Origin: Inquilinus limosus_F | GTDB taxonomy: Bacteria > Pseudomonadota > Alphaproteobacteria > DSM-16000 > Inquilinaceae | Assembly: GCF_051487185.1 (NCBI RefSeq) | Contig: NZ_JAHVDK010000009.1 | Location: forward strand, 165,716-229,715 | Direction: 5' to 3' | DNA: 64,000 bases | Part shown: in pieces, positions 1 through 10,772 of the stretch | Position numbering within the stretch: the stretch's first letter is position 1 | How the letters are laid out: each line of letters starts with the position of its first letter | Made by a program: the position numbers and the translations under genes | Notes under the pieces: generated by a model | Databases searched by the model: none | Seen by the model: only the letters and a program-made list of their open reading frames with translations | What the model was told of the DNA's origin: nothing

Positions 1-563
1 ATGCCGCCCCAGCCGCTGCCGATGTCGAGCACGCGCCTGGCGCCGTCGAGCATCAGCTTGGCGGCGATGTGGCGCTTCTTGGCTTCCTGCGCTTGTTCGA
101 GCGTGCGCACCCCGTCGCCGAAATAGGCGCAGGAATACTGCATGTCCTCGTCGAGGAAGAGCTCGAACAGCTCGCGCGACAGGTCGTAGTGGTGGGCGAC
201 GTGCTCCTGCGCCTTGCCGATCGGGTTGTACTGCTGCAGCCGACGCAGCCGGCGGCCGAGCGAGTTCAGGAACACCTGCAACGGGTAGCCGTCCAGCGCC
301 TGGTGGTTGTGGCCGTACAGCGCGAACAGGTCGCGCAGCGTGGTCCCGTCCTCCAGCGTCAGCGTGCCGTCCATATAGGCCTCGCCGACCGCCAGTGCCG
401 GCGCTGCGAACAGCTTCCGCGGCAGGGCGGGGTCGTGCAGCCGGACCGAGGCGAAGGGGCCGGGTTGCGTGCCCGCGAAGTCGTGGACCACGCCGCCCGC
501 GTCGGTCACGCGCAGGCGGCCGGCCTGCACGAAGCGCGACAGCATGTGGGAGAGAAGCCGCAT
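1..563 (-). CDS. cfa: Cyclopropane-fatty-acyl-phospholipid synthase, 3' part outside window
   Basis: SAM-dependent methyltransferase that would add a methylene bridge to unsaturated acyl chains of membrane phospholipids. About 187 residues are present, reading from an ATG at 563. Visible are the family's N-terminal half, an SCAYFGDG stretch with the usual DEDMQYS lead-in (about residues 145-155), and the start of the SAM-binding motif LDIGSGWGG right at the window edge. Family members are near 400 residues, so the catalytic C-terminal half is missing only because the window ends. It is divergent from eno, with about 200 bases between the two start codons that must hold both promoters. The family assignment is firm; specificity for cyclopropanation rather than another fatty-acid methylation is inferred. 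Confidence 0.85.
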   Translation of the reverse strand, partial: MRLLSHMLSRFVQAGRLRVTDAGGVVHDFAGTQPGPFASVRLHDPALPRKLFAAPALAVGEAYMDGTLTLEDGTTLRDLFALYGHNHQALDGYPLQVFLNSLGRRLRRLQQYNPIGKAQEHVAHHYDLSRELFELFLDEDMQYSCAYFGDGVRTLEQAQEAKKRHIAAKLMLDGARRVLDIGSGWGG

Positions 564-760
564 CTCAGACCTTCAGCTTTGCACTTTTGTCGCGAGGCTA
601 CTCCCCAAATTGACGCAGTTTCAACACGACGCCGCCACAATCACCGGATGCGAGATCTGCCGCAGGCGCAGAGGCGAAAGTCCTTGCATTTTCCGGTCCG
701 CGGCACAGTCTGGCCCCGCCGATTCCCGCCTTCCACTCCGTGCCAAGCGAGAGGCAGCCC

Positions 761-2041
<1,281 letters not shown>

Positions 2042-2085
2042 TACCGTCGATTGACGCCGACCCCGACCTATGGTGATCTGAGGGC

Positions 2086-2421
2086 ATGAGCATGTTTCGC
2101 TATCTCCGGCGGAAACTGCGGCCCGTCATCGGGCCGGTGGTCGGCGTCTGCCTGATCGCCTATTTCACCTACCACGCGATCCAGGGCGATCACGGCATCT
2201 TCGCCCGCGACGCCCTGCAGGGCGAGGTCGACCAGGCCAAGTCCACGCTGGACGCGCTGACCGCGCGGCGCGTGGAGATGGAGAAGCGCGCCGCGCTGAT
2301 CGACCCGAAGCAGGTCGATCTCGACATGCTGGACGAACGGGCCCGGGCGATGCTGAATGTCGCCAGGCCGGACGAAGTCGTCGTCTTCTACCCGAAGCCC
2401 GCCCCGGCCCCGGCCCAGTAG
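2086..2421 (+). CDS. ftsB: FtsB/DivIC-family septum formation initiator
   Basis: Small bitopic division protein (111 residues). A basic N-terminus is followed by one membrane segment (about residues 14-32), then a heptad-rich coiled coil (about 42-75) and a C-terminal region with LDERARAMLNVARPDE, the conserved part of the family. In other bacteria FtsB joins FtsL and FtsQ in the divisome. The ATG at 2086 is in the family position. It lies 44 bases after eno, the usual place for this gene in Alphaproteobacteria, and ends in a proline/alanine tail. Family membership is clear; the FtsB role is by homology and position. Confidence 0.85.
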   Translation: MSMFRYLRRKLRPVIGPVVGVCLIAYFTYHAIQGDHGIFARDALQGEVDQAKSTLDALTARRVEMEKRAALIDPKQVDLDMLDERARAMLNVARPDEVVVFYPKPAPAPAQ

Positions 2422-2437
2422 GCCCCGCGCGGCAGCC

Positions 2438-2457
2438 CTGCGCCGGCTTCGGCGCAG
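2438..2457 (+). terminator. Hairpin after ftsB
   Basis: A perfect 8-bp stem, CTGCGCCG paired with CGGCGCAG, closes a GCTT loop 16 bases after the ftsB stop. There is no T-run after it, so it may stabilise the transcript end or attenuate rather than terminate by itself. It separates eno-ftsB from the pdh genes. Confidence 0.5.
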
Positions 2458-2472
2458 CCATGGACCTGCGTC

Positions 2473-2501
2473 TTGCAAATTCCGGCCGTGCGGGGTAGCA
2501 C
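2473..2501 (+). promoter_or_regulatory. Possible sigma-70 promoter of the pdh operon
   Basis: TTGCAA (2473-2478) and TAGCAC (2496-2501) are separated by 17 bases, about 65 bases before the pdhA start and after the ftsB hairpin. The -35 box is good and the -10 is weak. This is inference from spacing only. Confidence 0.3.
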
Positions 2502-2565
2502 TTGGCCAGGCGAAACTGCTATGCGCGCCTACTAATCCGATGCCATCCGTCTGAGGGAGGATCCA

Positions 2566-3591
2566 TTGGCCGCCACGAAACGTCGTCCCGCCCAGGAGAA
2601 GACGTCGGGAGCCGTGGCTCCCGCTGCCGCCGGCAAAGATGAGTTGCTGCGGTACTACAGGGATATGCTTTTGATCCGCCGCTTCGAGGAGAAGGCGGGC
2701 CAGCTCTACGGCATGGGGCTGATCGGCGGCTTCTGCCACCTCTATATCGGCCAGGAGGCCGTGGTGGTCGGCGTCCAGTCGGCGCAGATCCCGGCCGACG
2801 ACGTGATCACCGGCTATCGCGACCACGGCCACATGCTGGCCTGCGGCATGGACCCGCGCGGCGTGATGGCGGAGCTGACCGGGCGCCGCGGCGGCTACTC
2901 CAAGGGCAAGGGCGGCTCGATGCACATGTTCAGCCGCGAGAAGAAGTTCTTCGGCGGCCACGGCATCGTCGGCGCCCAGGTGTCGCTTGGCACCGGCCTC
3001 GGCTTCGCCCATCGCTACAAGGAGGATGGCGGTGCCACCGTCGCTTATATGGGCGACGGCGCGACCAACCAGGGCCAGGTCTATGAGAGCTTCAACATGG
3101 CGGCTCTCTGGAAGCTCCCGGTCGTCTATGTGATCGAGAACAACAAATACGGCATGGGCACCTCGGTGCAGCGGGCCTCGGCCAATGCCGACCTGCATCA
3201 GCGCGGTCAGGCCTACGGCATCCCCGGCTTCCAGGTCGACGGCATGGACGTGCTGTCGGTCAAGGCCGCGGCCGAGGAGGCGCTCGGCCGCGCCCGCGCC
3301 GGCGAGGGCCCGACCATCCTCGAGATGATGACCTACCGCTATCGCGGCCACTCCATGTCCGATCCGGCCAAGTACCGGAGCAAGGAGGAGGTGGCGAAGA
3401 TGCGCGAGACGCACGACCCGATCGACCTGGTGCGCAAGAAGATCGACGCGATCGGCGGCATCAGCGAGGACGACTTCAAGGCGATCGACAAGGAGATCCG
3501 GGGCATCGTCAACGATGCGGCGGAATTCGCGCAGCAGAGCCCGGAGCCCGATCCGTCGGAGCTCTACACCGACGTCCTGATCGAAGCCTGA
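2566..3591 (+). CDS. pdhA: Pyruvate dehydrogenase E1 component, alpha subunit
   Basis: Thiamine-diphosphate-dependent E1-alpha of the pyruvate dehydrogenase complex, acting with PdhB to decarboxylate pyruvate and acetylate the E2 lipoyl groups. At 341 residues it has family length. The ThDP/Mg motif is seen as GDGATNQGQVYES to NNKYGMGT, and the phosphorylation-loop-like YRGHSMSDPAKYRS is near residue 265. The start is TTG at 2566, placed by a strong ribosome site (GAGGGAGG, 2552-2559) and by homology; no in-frame ATG fits. The first 25 residues are a lysine/alanine-rich leader, as in related proteins. First gene of pdhABC-lpd. Confidence 0.95.
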   Translation: MAATKRRPAQEKTSGAVAPAAAGKDELLRYYRDMLLIRRFEEKAGQLYGMGLIGGFCHLYIGQEAVVVGVQSAQIPADDVITGYRDHGHMLACGMDPRGVMAELTGRRGGYSKGKGGSMHMFSREKKFFGGHGIVGAQVSLGTGLGFAHRYKEDGGATVAYMGDGATNQGQVYESFNMAALWKLPVVYVIENNKYGMGTSVQRASANADLHQRGQAYGIPGFQVDGMDVLSVKAAAEEALGRARAGEGPTILEMMTYRYRGHSMSDPAKYRSKEEVAKMRETHDPIDLVRKKIDAIGGISEDDFKAIDKEIRGIVNDAAEFAQQSPEPDPSELYTDVLIEA

Positions 3592-3602
3592 GCCATCACG
3601 AC

Positions 3603-3631
3603 CCGGCGGGCGCCGCGACGGGCGCCGCCGG
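3603..3631 (+). terminator. Intercistronic hairpin, pdhA-pdhB
   Basis: CCGGC-G-GGCGCC pairs with GGCGCC-GCCGG around a 6-base loop, giving 11 bp with a single bulge. It lies between the pdhA stop and the pdhB ribosome site with no T-run. Likely an mRNA stability or processing element rather than a terminator, since the downstream genes belong to the same complex. Confidence 0.45.
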
Positions 3632-3649
3632 CTGCCGGAGAATTCCCCA

Positions 3650-5050
<1,401 letters not shown>

Positions 5051-5078
5051 GCCCGGCGTCGGACACGGGGAGGGATCG

Positions 5079-6404
5079 ATGACGATCAACATTCTGATGC
5101 CCGCGCTGTCGCCCACCATGACCGAGGGCACGCTCGCCACCTGGCATAAGAAGGAGGGCGACAAGGTCAAGTCGGGCGACGTGATCGCCGAGATCGAGAC
5201 CGACAAGGCGACCATGGAGGTCGAGGCGGTCGACGAAGGCACCCTCGGCAAGATCCTGGTGCCCGAGGGCACCGAGAACGTGCCGGTCAACGAGGTCATC
5301 GCCATCCTCCTGGAGGAGGGCGAGGACGCTGGCGCGCTGAAGGACGGGGCGCCGAAGCCCGAGGCCAAGGCGCCGGCCGAGCCGAAGCCCGAGGCTCCGG
5401 CGAAGGCCGAGGCCCCGGCGCCGCAGCCCGCTCCGGCCGCGAAGCCGGCGGCGAACGGCCATGACGAAAGCCGCGTCTTCGCCAGCCCGCTGGCGCGCCG
5501 CATGGCGCAGCAGGCCGGCATCGATCTGGCGGCGCTGCAGGGCAGCGGCCCGCATGGCCGCGTGGTCAAGGCCGACATCGAGGCCGCGCTGGCCGGCGGC
5601 GTTCCTGCCGCCAAGCCGGCTATGCCCGAAGCCGCGAAGGCGGCGCCGACTCCCGCTGCCGTCCCGGCCGCGAAGCCGGCGGCCGCCGGCCCGAACGCCA
5701 AGCAGCTCGCCGATGCCCTCGGCATCCCCTACAGCGAGCAGAAGCACAGCAACATGCGCAAGACGGTGGCGCGCCGGCTCCTGGAGTCGAAGCAGACCGT
5801 CCCGCATTTCTACCTGACGGTCGATATCGAGCTCGACGCGCTGCTCAAGCTGCGCAAGGAGCTGAACGACCGCGGCGACGTCAAGCTGTCGGTCAACGAC
5901 ATGCTGATCAAGGCGGCGGCGCTGGCGCTGCGCAAGGTGCCGGCCGCCAACGCTTCCTGGACCGACGAGGCGATGATCCAGTACGAGCGGGTCGACGTTT
6001 CGGTGGCGGTGGCGACCGAGGGCGGCCTGATCACCCCGATCATCAAGGACGCTGACCGCAAGGGGCTGGGCACCATCTCGGCCGAGATGAAAGACCTTGC
6101 CGGCCGCGCCCGCGAGGGCAAGCTGAAGCCTGAGGAGTACCAGGGTGGCACCTTCTCGATCTCCAATCTCGGCATGTACGGGGTCAAGGATTTCGGGGCG
6201 ATCATCAACCCGCCGCAATCCTGCATCCTGGCGGTCGGCGCCGGCACCCAGCGGCCGGTGGTGAAGGACGGCGCGCTCGCCATCGCCACGGTGATGAGCT
6301 GCACCCTGTCGGTCGACCACCGCGCCGTCGACGGCGCGGTCGGTGCCGAATACCTGGCCGCCTTCAGGGCGCTGGTCGAGGCGCCGCTCAGCATGATGCT
6401 CTGA
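5079..6404 (+). CDS. pdhC: Dihydrolipoyllysine acetyltransferase (E2) of pyruvate dehydrogenase
   Basis: E2 core of the pyruvate dehydrogenase complex, transferring acetyl from lipoyl to CoA (441 residues). In order: one lipoyl domain (1-78, lysine in ETDKATME), an Ala/Pro-rich linker, a peripheral-subunit-binding domain (about 132-168, SPLARRMAQQAGIDL to GPHGRVVKADIE), a second linker, and the catalytic domain (about 210-441). The catalytic motif DHRAVDG is near residue 413. The ATG at 5079 follows GGGAGGG. It shares a 75-base identical lipoyl tract with pdhB. A very strong hairpin follows its stop codon before lpd. Confidence 0.96.
   Translation: MTINILMPALSPTMTEGTLATWHKKEGDKVKSGDVIAEIETDKATMEVEAVDEGTLGKILVPEGTENVPVNEVIAILLEEGEDAGALKDGAPKPEAKAPAEPKPEAPAKAEAPAPQPAPAAKPAANGHDESRVFASPLARRMAQQAGIDLAALQGSGPHGRVVKADIEAALAGGVPAAKPAMPEAAKAAPTPAAVPAAKPAAAGPNAKQLADALGIPYSEQKHSNMRKTVARRLLESKQTVPHFYLTVDIELDALLKLRKELNDRGDVKLSVNDMLIKAAALALRKVPAANASWTDEAMIQYERVDVSVAVATEGGLITPIIKDADRKGLGTISAEMKDLAGRAREGKLKPEEYQGGTFSISNLGMYGVKDFGAIINPPQSCILAVGAGTQRPVVKDGALAIATVMSCTLSVDHRAVDGAVGAEYLAAFRALVEAPLSMML
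5169..5243 (+). repeat. 75-base tract identical to the pdhB lipoyl domain (copy 2)
   Basis: Second copy of the tract at 3740-3814, inside the pdhC lipoyl-domain coding region. Identity over 75 bases, including third codon positions, points to recent gene conversion between the two domains or strong codon constraint. Confidence 0.9.
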
Positions 6405-6405
6405 T

Positions 6406-6442
6406 CGGTCCGGGCCGGGACTGCGGTCCCGGCCCCCGACCG
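6406..6442 (+). terminator. Strong hairpin between pdhC and lpd
   Basis: A perfect 10-bp stem (GGGCCGGGAC with GTCCCGGCCC, TGCG loop, 6412-6435) is extended by CGGTC/GACCG past a small bulge, giving about 15 bp. It begins 2 bases after the pdhC stop. No T-run follows, so partial termination or 3'-end protection of the pdhABC message is more likely than full termination. Confidence 0.55.
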
Positions 6443-6496
6443 GCGACCCCGTGACAGCCTCCGCCGGGGCGCGGGAGGCAGCAAGGAGACACGACT

Positions 6497-7894
6497 GTGG
6501 CTGATACGAGCTTCGATGTCCTGGTGATCGGCGCCGGCCCGGGCGGTTATGTCGCCGCGATCCGCGCCGCCCAGCTGGGGCTCAAGACCGCGGTGGTCGA
6601 GCGCGAGCATCTCGGCGGCATCTGCCTGAACTGGGGCTGCATTCCGACCAAGGCGCTGCTGCGTTCGTCCGAGATCTCGCACCTGCTGAAGCACCTCGGC
6701 GAATATGGCTTTTCTGCCAAGGATGTCAGCTTCGATCTTAAGAAGGTGGTTGAGCGGTCGCGCAAGGTCGCGGCCCAGCTCGCCGGCGGGGTCAAGCACC
6801 TGCTGCGCAAGAACAAGGTGACGGTGTTCGACGGCGCAGCCAAGCTGCTGGGCGGCGGCAAGGTCGAGGTGGCGCTGAAGGCCGGGAGCAAGGAGACGCT
6901 CGCCGCCAAGCACATCATCATCGCTACGGGCGCCCGGGCGCGGACTCTGCCGGGGACGAAGCCGGACGGCAAGCTGATCTGGACCTACAAGGAGGCGATG
7001 GTCCCGCCGACCATGCCGAAGTCGCTCCTGGTCATCGGCTCGGGCGCCATCGGCATCGAATTCGCCAGCTTCTACCACAACCTCGGCGCCGAGGTGACGG
7101 TGGTCGAGATGCTCGACCGTATCCTGCCGGTGGAGGACGAGGAGATCTCGGCCTTCGCCAGGAAACAGTTCGAGAAGCAGGGCATGCGTATCCTGGTCAG
7201 CGCCAAGACCCAGAAGCTGGAGAATAGGGCCGACAGCGTCACCGCCACCGTCGAGGTCAATGGCAAGACCGAGACGATCACCGCGGACCGGGTGATCCTG
7301 GCCATCGGCATCGACGGCAATGTCGAGAACCTCGGGCTGGAGAACACCAAGGTGAAGGTCGACCGCGGCCACATTGTGGTCGGCCCCTATCTGGAGACCG
7401 ACGAGCCGGGCGTCTACGCCATCGGCGACGTCGCCGGCCCGCCCTGGCTGGCGCATAAGGCCAGCCATGAGGGCGTGATCTGCGTCGAGAAGATCGCCGG
7501 GCTGCATCCGCATCCGCTCGACGTCAGCAACGTCCCGGGCTGCACCTACTGCATGCCGCAGGTCGCCTCGGTCGGCCTGACCGAGGCCAAGGCCAAGGAG
7601 GCGGGGCACGAGGTGCGGGTCGGCCGCTTCCCCTATATCGGCAACGGCAAGGCGATCGCGCTGGGCGAGCCGGAAGGCATGGTCAAGACCGTGTTCGACG
7701 CCAAGACCGGCGAACTGCTCGGCGCCCATATGGTCGGCGCCGAGGTCACCGAGCTGATCCAGGGCTACGGCATCGCCAAGACGCTGGAGACGACGGAGGC
7801 GGAGCTGATGCACAGCATCTTCCCGCATCCGACGCTGAGCGAGATGATGCATGAGAGCGTGCTCGACGCCTACGGGCGCGCAATCCACTATTGA
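6497..7894 (+). CDS. lpdA: Dihydrolipoyl dehydrogenase (E3)
   Basis: FAD flavoprotein disulfide reductase (465 residues) that reoxidises dihydrolipoyl groups with NAD in 2-oxoacid dehydrogenase complexes. Visible are the FAD-binding GAGPGGYVAAIRAAQLG at the N-terminus, the redox-active disulfide in GGICLNWGCIPTKALL (about residues 41-46), the NAD-binding GSGAIGIEFASFY, and the C-terminal dimer interface with the catalytic HPHPTLSE. The start is GTG at 6497, chosen because AAGGAG (6483-6488) precedes it and it gives the family N-terminus. It lies within the pdh block between two large hairpins, which could set its expression apart from pdhABC. Confidence 0.96.
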   Translation: MADTSFDVLVIGAGPGGYVAAIRAAQLGLKTAVVEREHLGGICLNWGCIPTKALLRSSEISHLLKHLGEYGFSAKDVSFDLKKVVERSRKVAAQLAGGVKHLLRKNKVTVFDGAAKLLGGGKVEVALKAGSKETLAAKHIIIATGARARTLPGTKPDGKLIWTYKEAMVPPTMPKSLLVIGSGAIGIEFASFYHNLGAEVTVVEMLDRILPVEDEEISAFARKQFEKQGMRILVSAKTQKLENRADSVTATVEVNGKTETITADRVILAIGIDGNVENLGLENTKVKVDRGHIVVGPYLETDEPGVYAIGDVAGPPWLAHKASHEGVICVEKIAGLHPHPLDVSNVPGCTYCMPQVASVGLTEAKAKEAGHEVRVGRFPYIGNGKAIALGEPEGMVKTVFDAKTGELLGAHMVGAEVTELIQGYGIAKTLETTEAELMHSIFPHPTLSEMMHESVLDAYGRAIHY

Positions 7895-7904
7895 GCAAAG
7901 CGTG

Positions 7905-7957
7905 CTTGGCTTCCGGCGGCTCTTGCCCATCTTTGGGTGAGGCGCCGCCGAGCCAAG
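7905..7957 (+). terminator. Large stem-loop between lpd and lipA
   Basis: CTTGGCT (7905-7911) pairs with AGCCAAG (7951-7957), CGGCGGC (7914-7920) with GCCGCCG (7944-7950), and CCCA (7926-7929) with TGGG (7934-7937). This makes an 18-bp interrupted stem that fills most of the 97-base gap. No T-run follows. It could attenuate read-through into lipA or protect the upstream message. Confidence 0.55.
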
Positions 7958-7991
7958 GCCGCAACCCGCCCAGGACCCCGCAAGGACGACC

Positions 7992-8987
7992 ATGTCCGCT
8001 GTAGAGCCCCATCTTCGCCATCCCGAGAAGGCGCACCGTCCGGACAACCCGGTGCCGCGCAAGCCGGCCTGGATCCGGGTCAAGGCGCCGGTCTCGGCCG
8101 AGTATCACGAGACCCGCAGGCTGATGCGGGACCTGAAGCTGAACACGGTGTGCGAGGAAGCGGCCTGCCCGAACATCGGTGAATGCTGGTCCAAGGGCCA
8201 CGCCACGGTGATGATCCTGGGCTCGGTCTGCACCCGGGCCTGCGCCTTCTGCAACATCGCTACCGGCCGGCCGGACCAGCTCGACCCGCATGAGCCGCAG
8301 CACGTGGCCGAGGCCTGCGGCCGGCTGGGGCTGAGCCACATCGTCATCACCTCGGTCGACCGCGACGACCTGGACGACGGCGGCGCTCGGCATTTCGCCG
8401 AGACCATCCGCGCCGTCCGCGCCGCCTCGCCGGACACGACCATCGAGATCCTTACTCCTGACTTCAAGAACAAGCCGGGAGCCGTTGAAATCGTTGTTGA
8501 AGCGCGGCCGGATGTCTTCAATCACAACCTCGAGACCGTGCCCCGGCTCTACCCGTCGATCCGGCCCGGCGCCCGCTATTTCACCTCGCTGCAGCTGCTG
8601 GCGCGGGTGAAGGAGCTCGACCCGACCATTTTCACCAAATCGGGCATCATGGTCGGTCTCGGCGAGACGGCGGAGGAGGTCGGGCAGGTGATGGACGACC
8701 TGCGCGCCGCCGATGTCGATTTCATGACCATCGGCCAGTATCTGCAGCCGACGCCGAAGCATGCGAAGCTCGACCGCTTCGTCACGCCCGAGGAGTTCCA
8801 GAGCCACGAGCGGATCGGGCGGGGCAAGGGCTTCCTGATGATCTCGGCCTCGCCGCTGACGCGGTCGTCCTACCATGCCGGCGCCGATTTCGAGAAGCTG
8901 AAGGCCGCCCGCCTGGCCCGGCTGGGCGCCGCCGCGGGGCCGATCGACCTGGTTGCGTTAGCCCGCGGGCTTACCCAGGGCGCCTGA
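7992..8987 (+). CDS. lipA: Lipoyl synthase
   Basis: Radical-SAM enzyme (331 residues) inserting two sulfurs into octanoyl groups on lipoyl domains, so it supplies the cofactor used by PdhB, PdhC and other lipoylated proteins. Visible are the auxiliary [4Fe-4S] cluster cysteines in CEEAACPNIGEC (about residues 53-64), the radical-SAM CxxxCxxC in CTRACAFC (about 79-86), and the conserved C-terminal serine in PLTRSSYHA. The ATG at 7992 gives family length. Being directly downstream of lpd, it links cofactor synthesis to the complex that needs it. Confidence 0.96.
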   Translation: MSAVEPHLRHPEKAHRPDNPVPRKPAWIRVKAPVSAEYHETRRLMRDLKLNTVCEEAACPNIGECWSKGHATVMILGSVCTRACAFCNIATGRPDQLDPHEPQHVAEACGRLGLSHIVITSVDRDDLDDGGARHFAETIRAVRAASPDTTIEILTPDFKNKPGAVEIVVEARPDVFNHNLETVPRLYPSIRPGARYFTSLQLLARVKELDPTIFTKSGIMVGLGETAEEVGQVMDDLRAADVDFMTIGQYLQPTPKHAKLDRFVTPEEFQSHERIGRGKGFLMISASPLTRSSYHAGADFEKLKAARLARLGAAAGPIDLVALARGLTQGA

Positions 8988-9053
8988 AGGTCGCACTGGC
9001 GGGACGATGCCGCTGGTCTTATCTAGGACTGTCGAGCGTTCCGCGGGTTCATC

Positions 9054-9521
9054 ATGCCGTCACACACCGAACAGCGCGTCCTGCCCTACACGCCCCAGCA
9101 GCTTTACGAGCTGGTGGCGGATATCGAGAGCTACCCGAGCTTCCTGCCCTGGTGCCTCGGGGCGCGCATCCGCAAGCGTGAGGGCAACGTGCTGCTGGCC
9201 GATCTGGTGATCGGCTTCAAGATGATCCGCGAACGCTACACCAGCCGGGTGACGCTGACGCCGGGCCGGCAGATCGACGTCGCCTATGTCGATGGGCCGA
9301 TGAAGCGGTTGACCAATTGCTGGCGCTTCCTGCCGCATCCAGCCGGCTGTGAAATCGACTTCCACGTCGATTTCGAGTTCCGCTCGCGGGTGCTGCAAAC
9401 CCTGATCGGCGCGGTGTTCCACGAGGCCTTCCGCCGCATGGTCGGCGCTTTCGAGGCGCGGGCCCGTGCGCTCTACGGCGACCGCGCCACGGTGCCCGCT
9501 GCGGCCGCCGGGGGCGGCTGA
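9054..9521 (+). CDS. Coq10/RatA-family START-domain protein
   Basis: 155-residue polyketide-cyclase/START-type protein of the Coq10 family, which in other organisms binds ubiquinone and aids respiration; bacterial members are often annotated as RatA-like. Visible are the family N-terminus YTPQQLYELVADIESYPSFLPWC, the FKMIRERYTSRV strand, and the C-terminal VFHEAFRRMVGAFEARA helix. The usual alphaproteobacterial position is after lipA. Its last 16 codons are alanine/glycine-rich, and a diverged copy of that stretch lies 1.3 kb downstream at 10773-10826. A lipid or quinone role is more likely than toxin activity. Confidence 0.85.
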   Translation: MPSHTEQRVLPYTPQQLYELVADIESYPSFLPWCLGARIRKREGNVLLADLVIGFKMIRERYTSRVTLTPGRQIDVAYVDGPMKRLTNCWRFLPHPAGCEIDFHVDFEFRSRVLQTLIGAVFHEAFRRMVGAFEARARALYGDRATVPAAAAGGG

Positions 9522-9527
9522 TCCGCC
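9471..9527. repeat. Direct repeat copy A (3' end of coq10-like gene)
   Basis: Matches 10773-10826 at about 90% with one 3-base gap. In coq10 frame the differences are mostly synonymous or conservative plus one extra GCC codon. In the antisense direction both copies carry a TAG at the same relative place (9473-9475 here, 10775-10777 in copy B, where it is the hydrolase stop). The two copies bracket marR-ykgB. Confidence 0.85.
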
Positions 9528-10037
9528 TCAGCCGCGTTGCGTCGCGCGCGCGAGGCTCTCACCGAGGACAACGAGCGACACGCCGAGCAAGGCGATGTCC
9601 TTGATCAGGAAGTATCCGAGCTCATTCAGCGCCGGGAATCCACCCGAAGCCTCTTCCCACACCGGCAACGGCACGAGCAGGCTCGTCGTGACGAAGAAGG
9701 TGAGCACGCCGAGTGCGCCGCCAGCCACTCCGGCGCGGGCGGACCAGGGCGAGGCACACAACAGCAACGCCGTCGCGATTTCGACCACGCCGAGCAGATA
9801 GGACGCGCCGGCTTCACCAAACACCGGATACATCCACGCCAGCCACGGCGTTCCGCTGATGAGCGGCTTCAAGCCGTCGATCTCGATCTGCGTGAACTTG
9901 AGACCACCGATCATCAGAAGCACCAGGATCACGCCCAGAAGTGCAATCAGCCTGCCGGCCGACGTCACGCGAGCCGGAAGTGCATCGGCAACGCCGGCTG
10001 CGACGTTGGCGCCTCTTGGTTCATCGCGTTGGGTCAT
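9528..10037 (-). CDS. YkgB/RclC-like membrane protein (DUF417)
   Basis: 169-residue membrane protein with about four hydrophobic segments. GGLKFTQIEIDGLKPLISGTP and the FGEAGASYLLGVVEI stretch are typical of the DUF417 (YkgB/RclC) family, whose E. coli member RclC belongs to a reactive-chlorine resistance operon; its biochemical job is unknown. The ATG at 10037 has GGAGAAACC before it, and the longer open frame upstream lacks a ribosome site. It lies 82 bases downstream of a MarR gene on the same strand and is probably co-transcribed with and controlled by it. Codon use looks less GC-biased than neighbouring genes, consistent with transfer. Confidence 0.75.
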   Translation of the reverse strand: MTQRDEPRGANVAAGVADALPARVTSAGRLIALLGVILVLLMIGGLKFTQIEIDGLKPLISGTPWLAWMYPVFGEAGASYLLGVVEIATALLLCASPWSARAGVAGGALGVLTFFVTTSLLVPLPVWEEASGGFPALNELGYFLIKDIALLGVSLVVLGESLARATQRG

Positions 10038-10119
10038 GGCGGTTTCTCCGGTTTTGCGAAGAGTATGGCCCCGTGTCGCAGCGCAAGTGAGGGGAGCATC
10101 GTCCGACGGATCGCGGAGC

Positions 10120-10650
10120 TCATTCAGCACCCTCCACGCGAAGGGCCGCGAGTTCGACGGGGCAGATATCCTGGGGACATGCCGCGATGTCGCACAGGCG
10201 GCAGGTCCGGTCGCAGGTCGCACGATCGGGCGTCAAAGCGGTCAGCATCGAGTCAAGCATGCGCGCGAGCTGGTTCCGTTCGTCCGTCGACAGCGCTGCC
10301 AAGGCGCGTGAGTAAACTGCGCGGCGCGCCTTCAGCACCTCATCCGCGCACTTGCTGCCGGCTTCGGTCAGCAGGACGGCGCGTGAGCGGCGGTCATCCA
10401 AGCTCGCGCGCCGTTCGACGAGGCCGTTGGCCTGCAACCCGTCGATAAGTCGGGTCGCACCCGCCCCGGAAAGCCCGAGAATCCGGCGTAAGACGTCCAC
10501 CGACTTGCCCGGATAGAAGAATGCGGTTGCCAGCGCGGCCGAAGCCGTCAGCCCGTGACCCGAGGCTTTCTCAACGCTCGCTCGCATGGCGTCGCCAAGC
10601 GCGACAACGAGTGCGCCCAGAAGGTTGTTCGTTCGATCGTCTGAATGCAT
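10120..10650 (-). CDS. MarR-family regulator with C-terminal cysteine cluster
   Basis: 176-residue winged-helix regulator. The HTH covers about residues 50-85 (VDVLRRILGLSGAGATRLIDGLQANGLVERR) and the wing has DDRRSRAVLLTEAG. The unusual part is the tail (about 145-165), with cysteines spaced C-x3-C-x2-C-x4-C-x4-C, suited to binding a metal or cluster or acting as a thiol redox switch. The ATG at 10650 is preceded by a palindromic site (10656-10682), suggesting autoregulation. It is first in an operon with the YkgB-like gene, so oxidative or hypochlorite sensing is a reasonable inference. Confidence 0.85.
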   Translation of the reverse strand: MHSDDRTNNLLGALVVALGDAMRASVEKASGHGLTASAALATAFFYPGKSVDVLRRILGLSGAGATRLIDGLQANGLVERRASLDDRRSRAVLLTEAGSKCADEVLKARRAVYSRALAALSTDERNQLARMLDSMLTALTPDRATCDRTCRLCDIAACPQDICPVELAALRVEGAE

Positions 10651-10655
10651 GGCCG

Positions 10656-10682
10656 ATAGTTGCTTGCGCTACGCAAATAATC
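10656..10682 (-). promoter_or_regulatory. Likely MarR operator
   Basis: TTGCG-CTA-CGCAA (10664-10676) is a perfect inverted repeat, flanked by TTGC at 10660 and set in an AT-rich stretch directly before the marR start codon. MarR proteins typically bind TTGC/GCAA-type palindromes at their own promoter. Confidence 0.5.
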
Positions 10683-10729
10683 AAGCCGTAATGCGTTGAA
10701 CGCTCCTATCCTCCTGGAAAGTGGTGATC

Positions 10730-10753
10730 GACCCGCTGGCGCGATCGCGGGTC
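10730..10753. repeat. Inverted repeat at edge of marR cassette
   Basis: GACCCGC (10730-10736) and GCGGGTC (10747-10753) are perfect arms around a 10-base loop. It lies between the marR promoter and the hydrolase stop and could terminate the hydrolase transcript (minus strand). Confidence 0.35.
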
Positions 10754-10772
10754 AAGCTGCCCCATGCACCCT

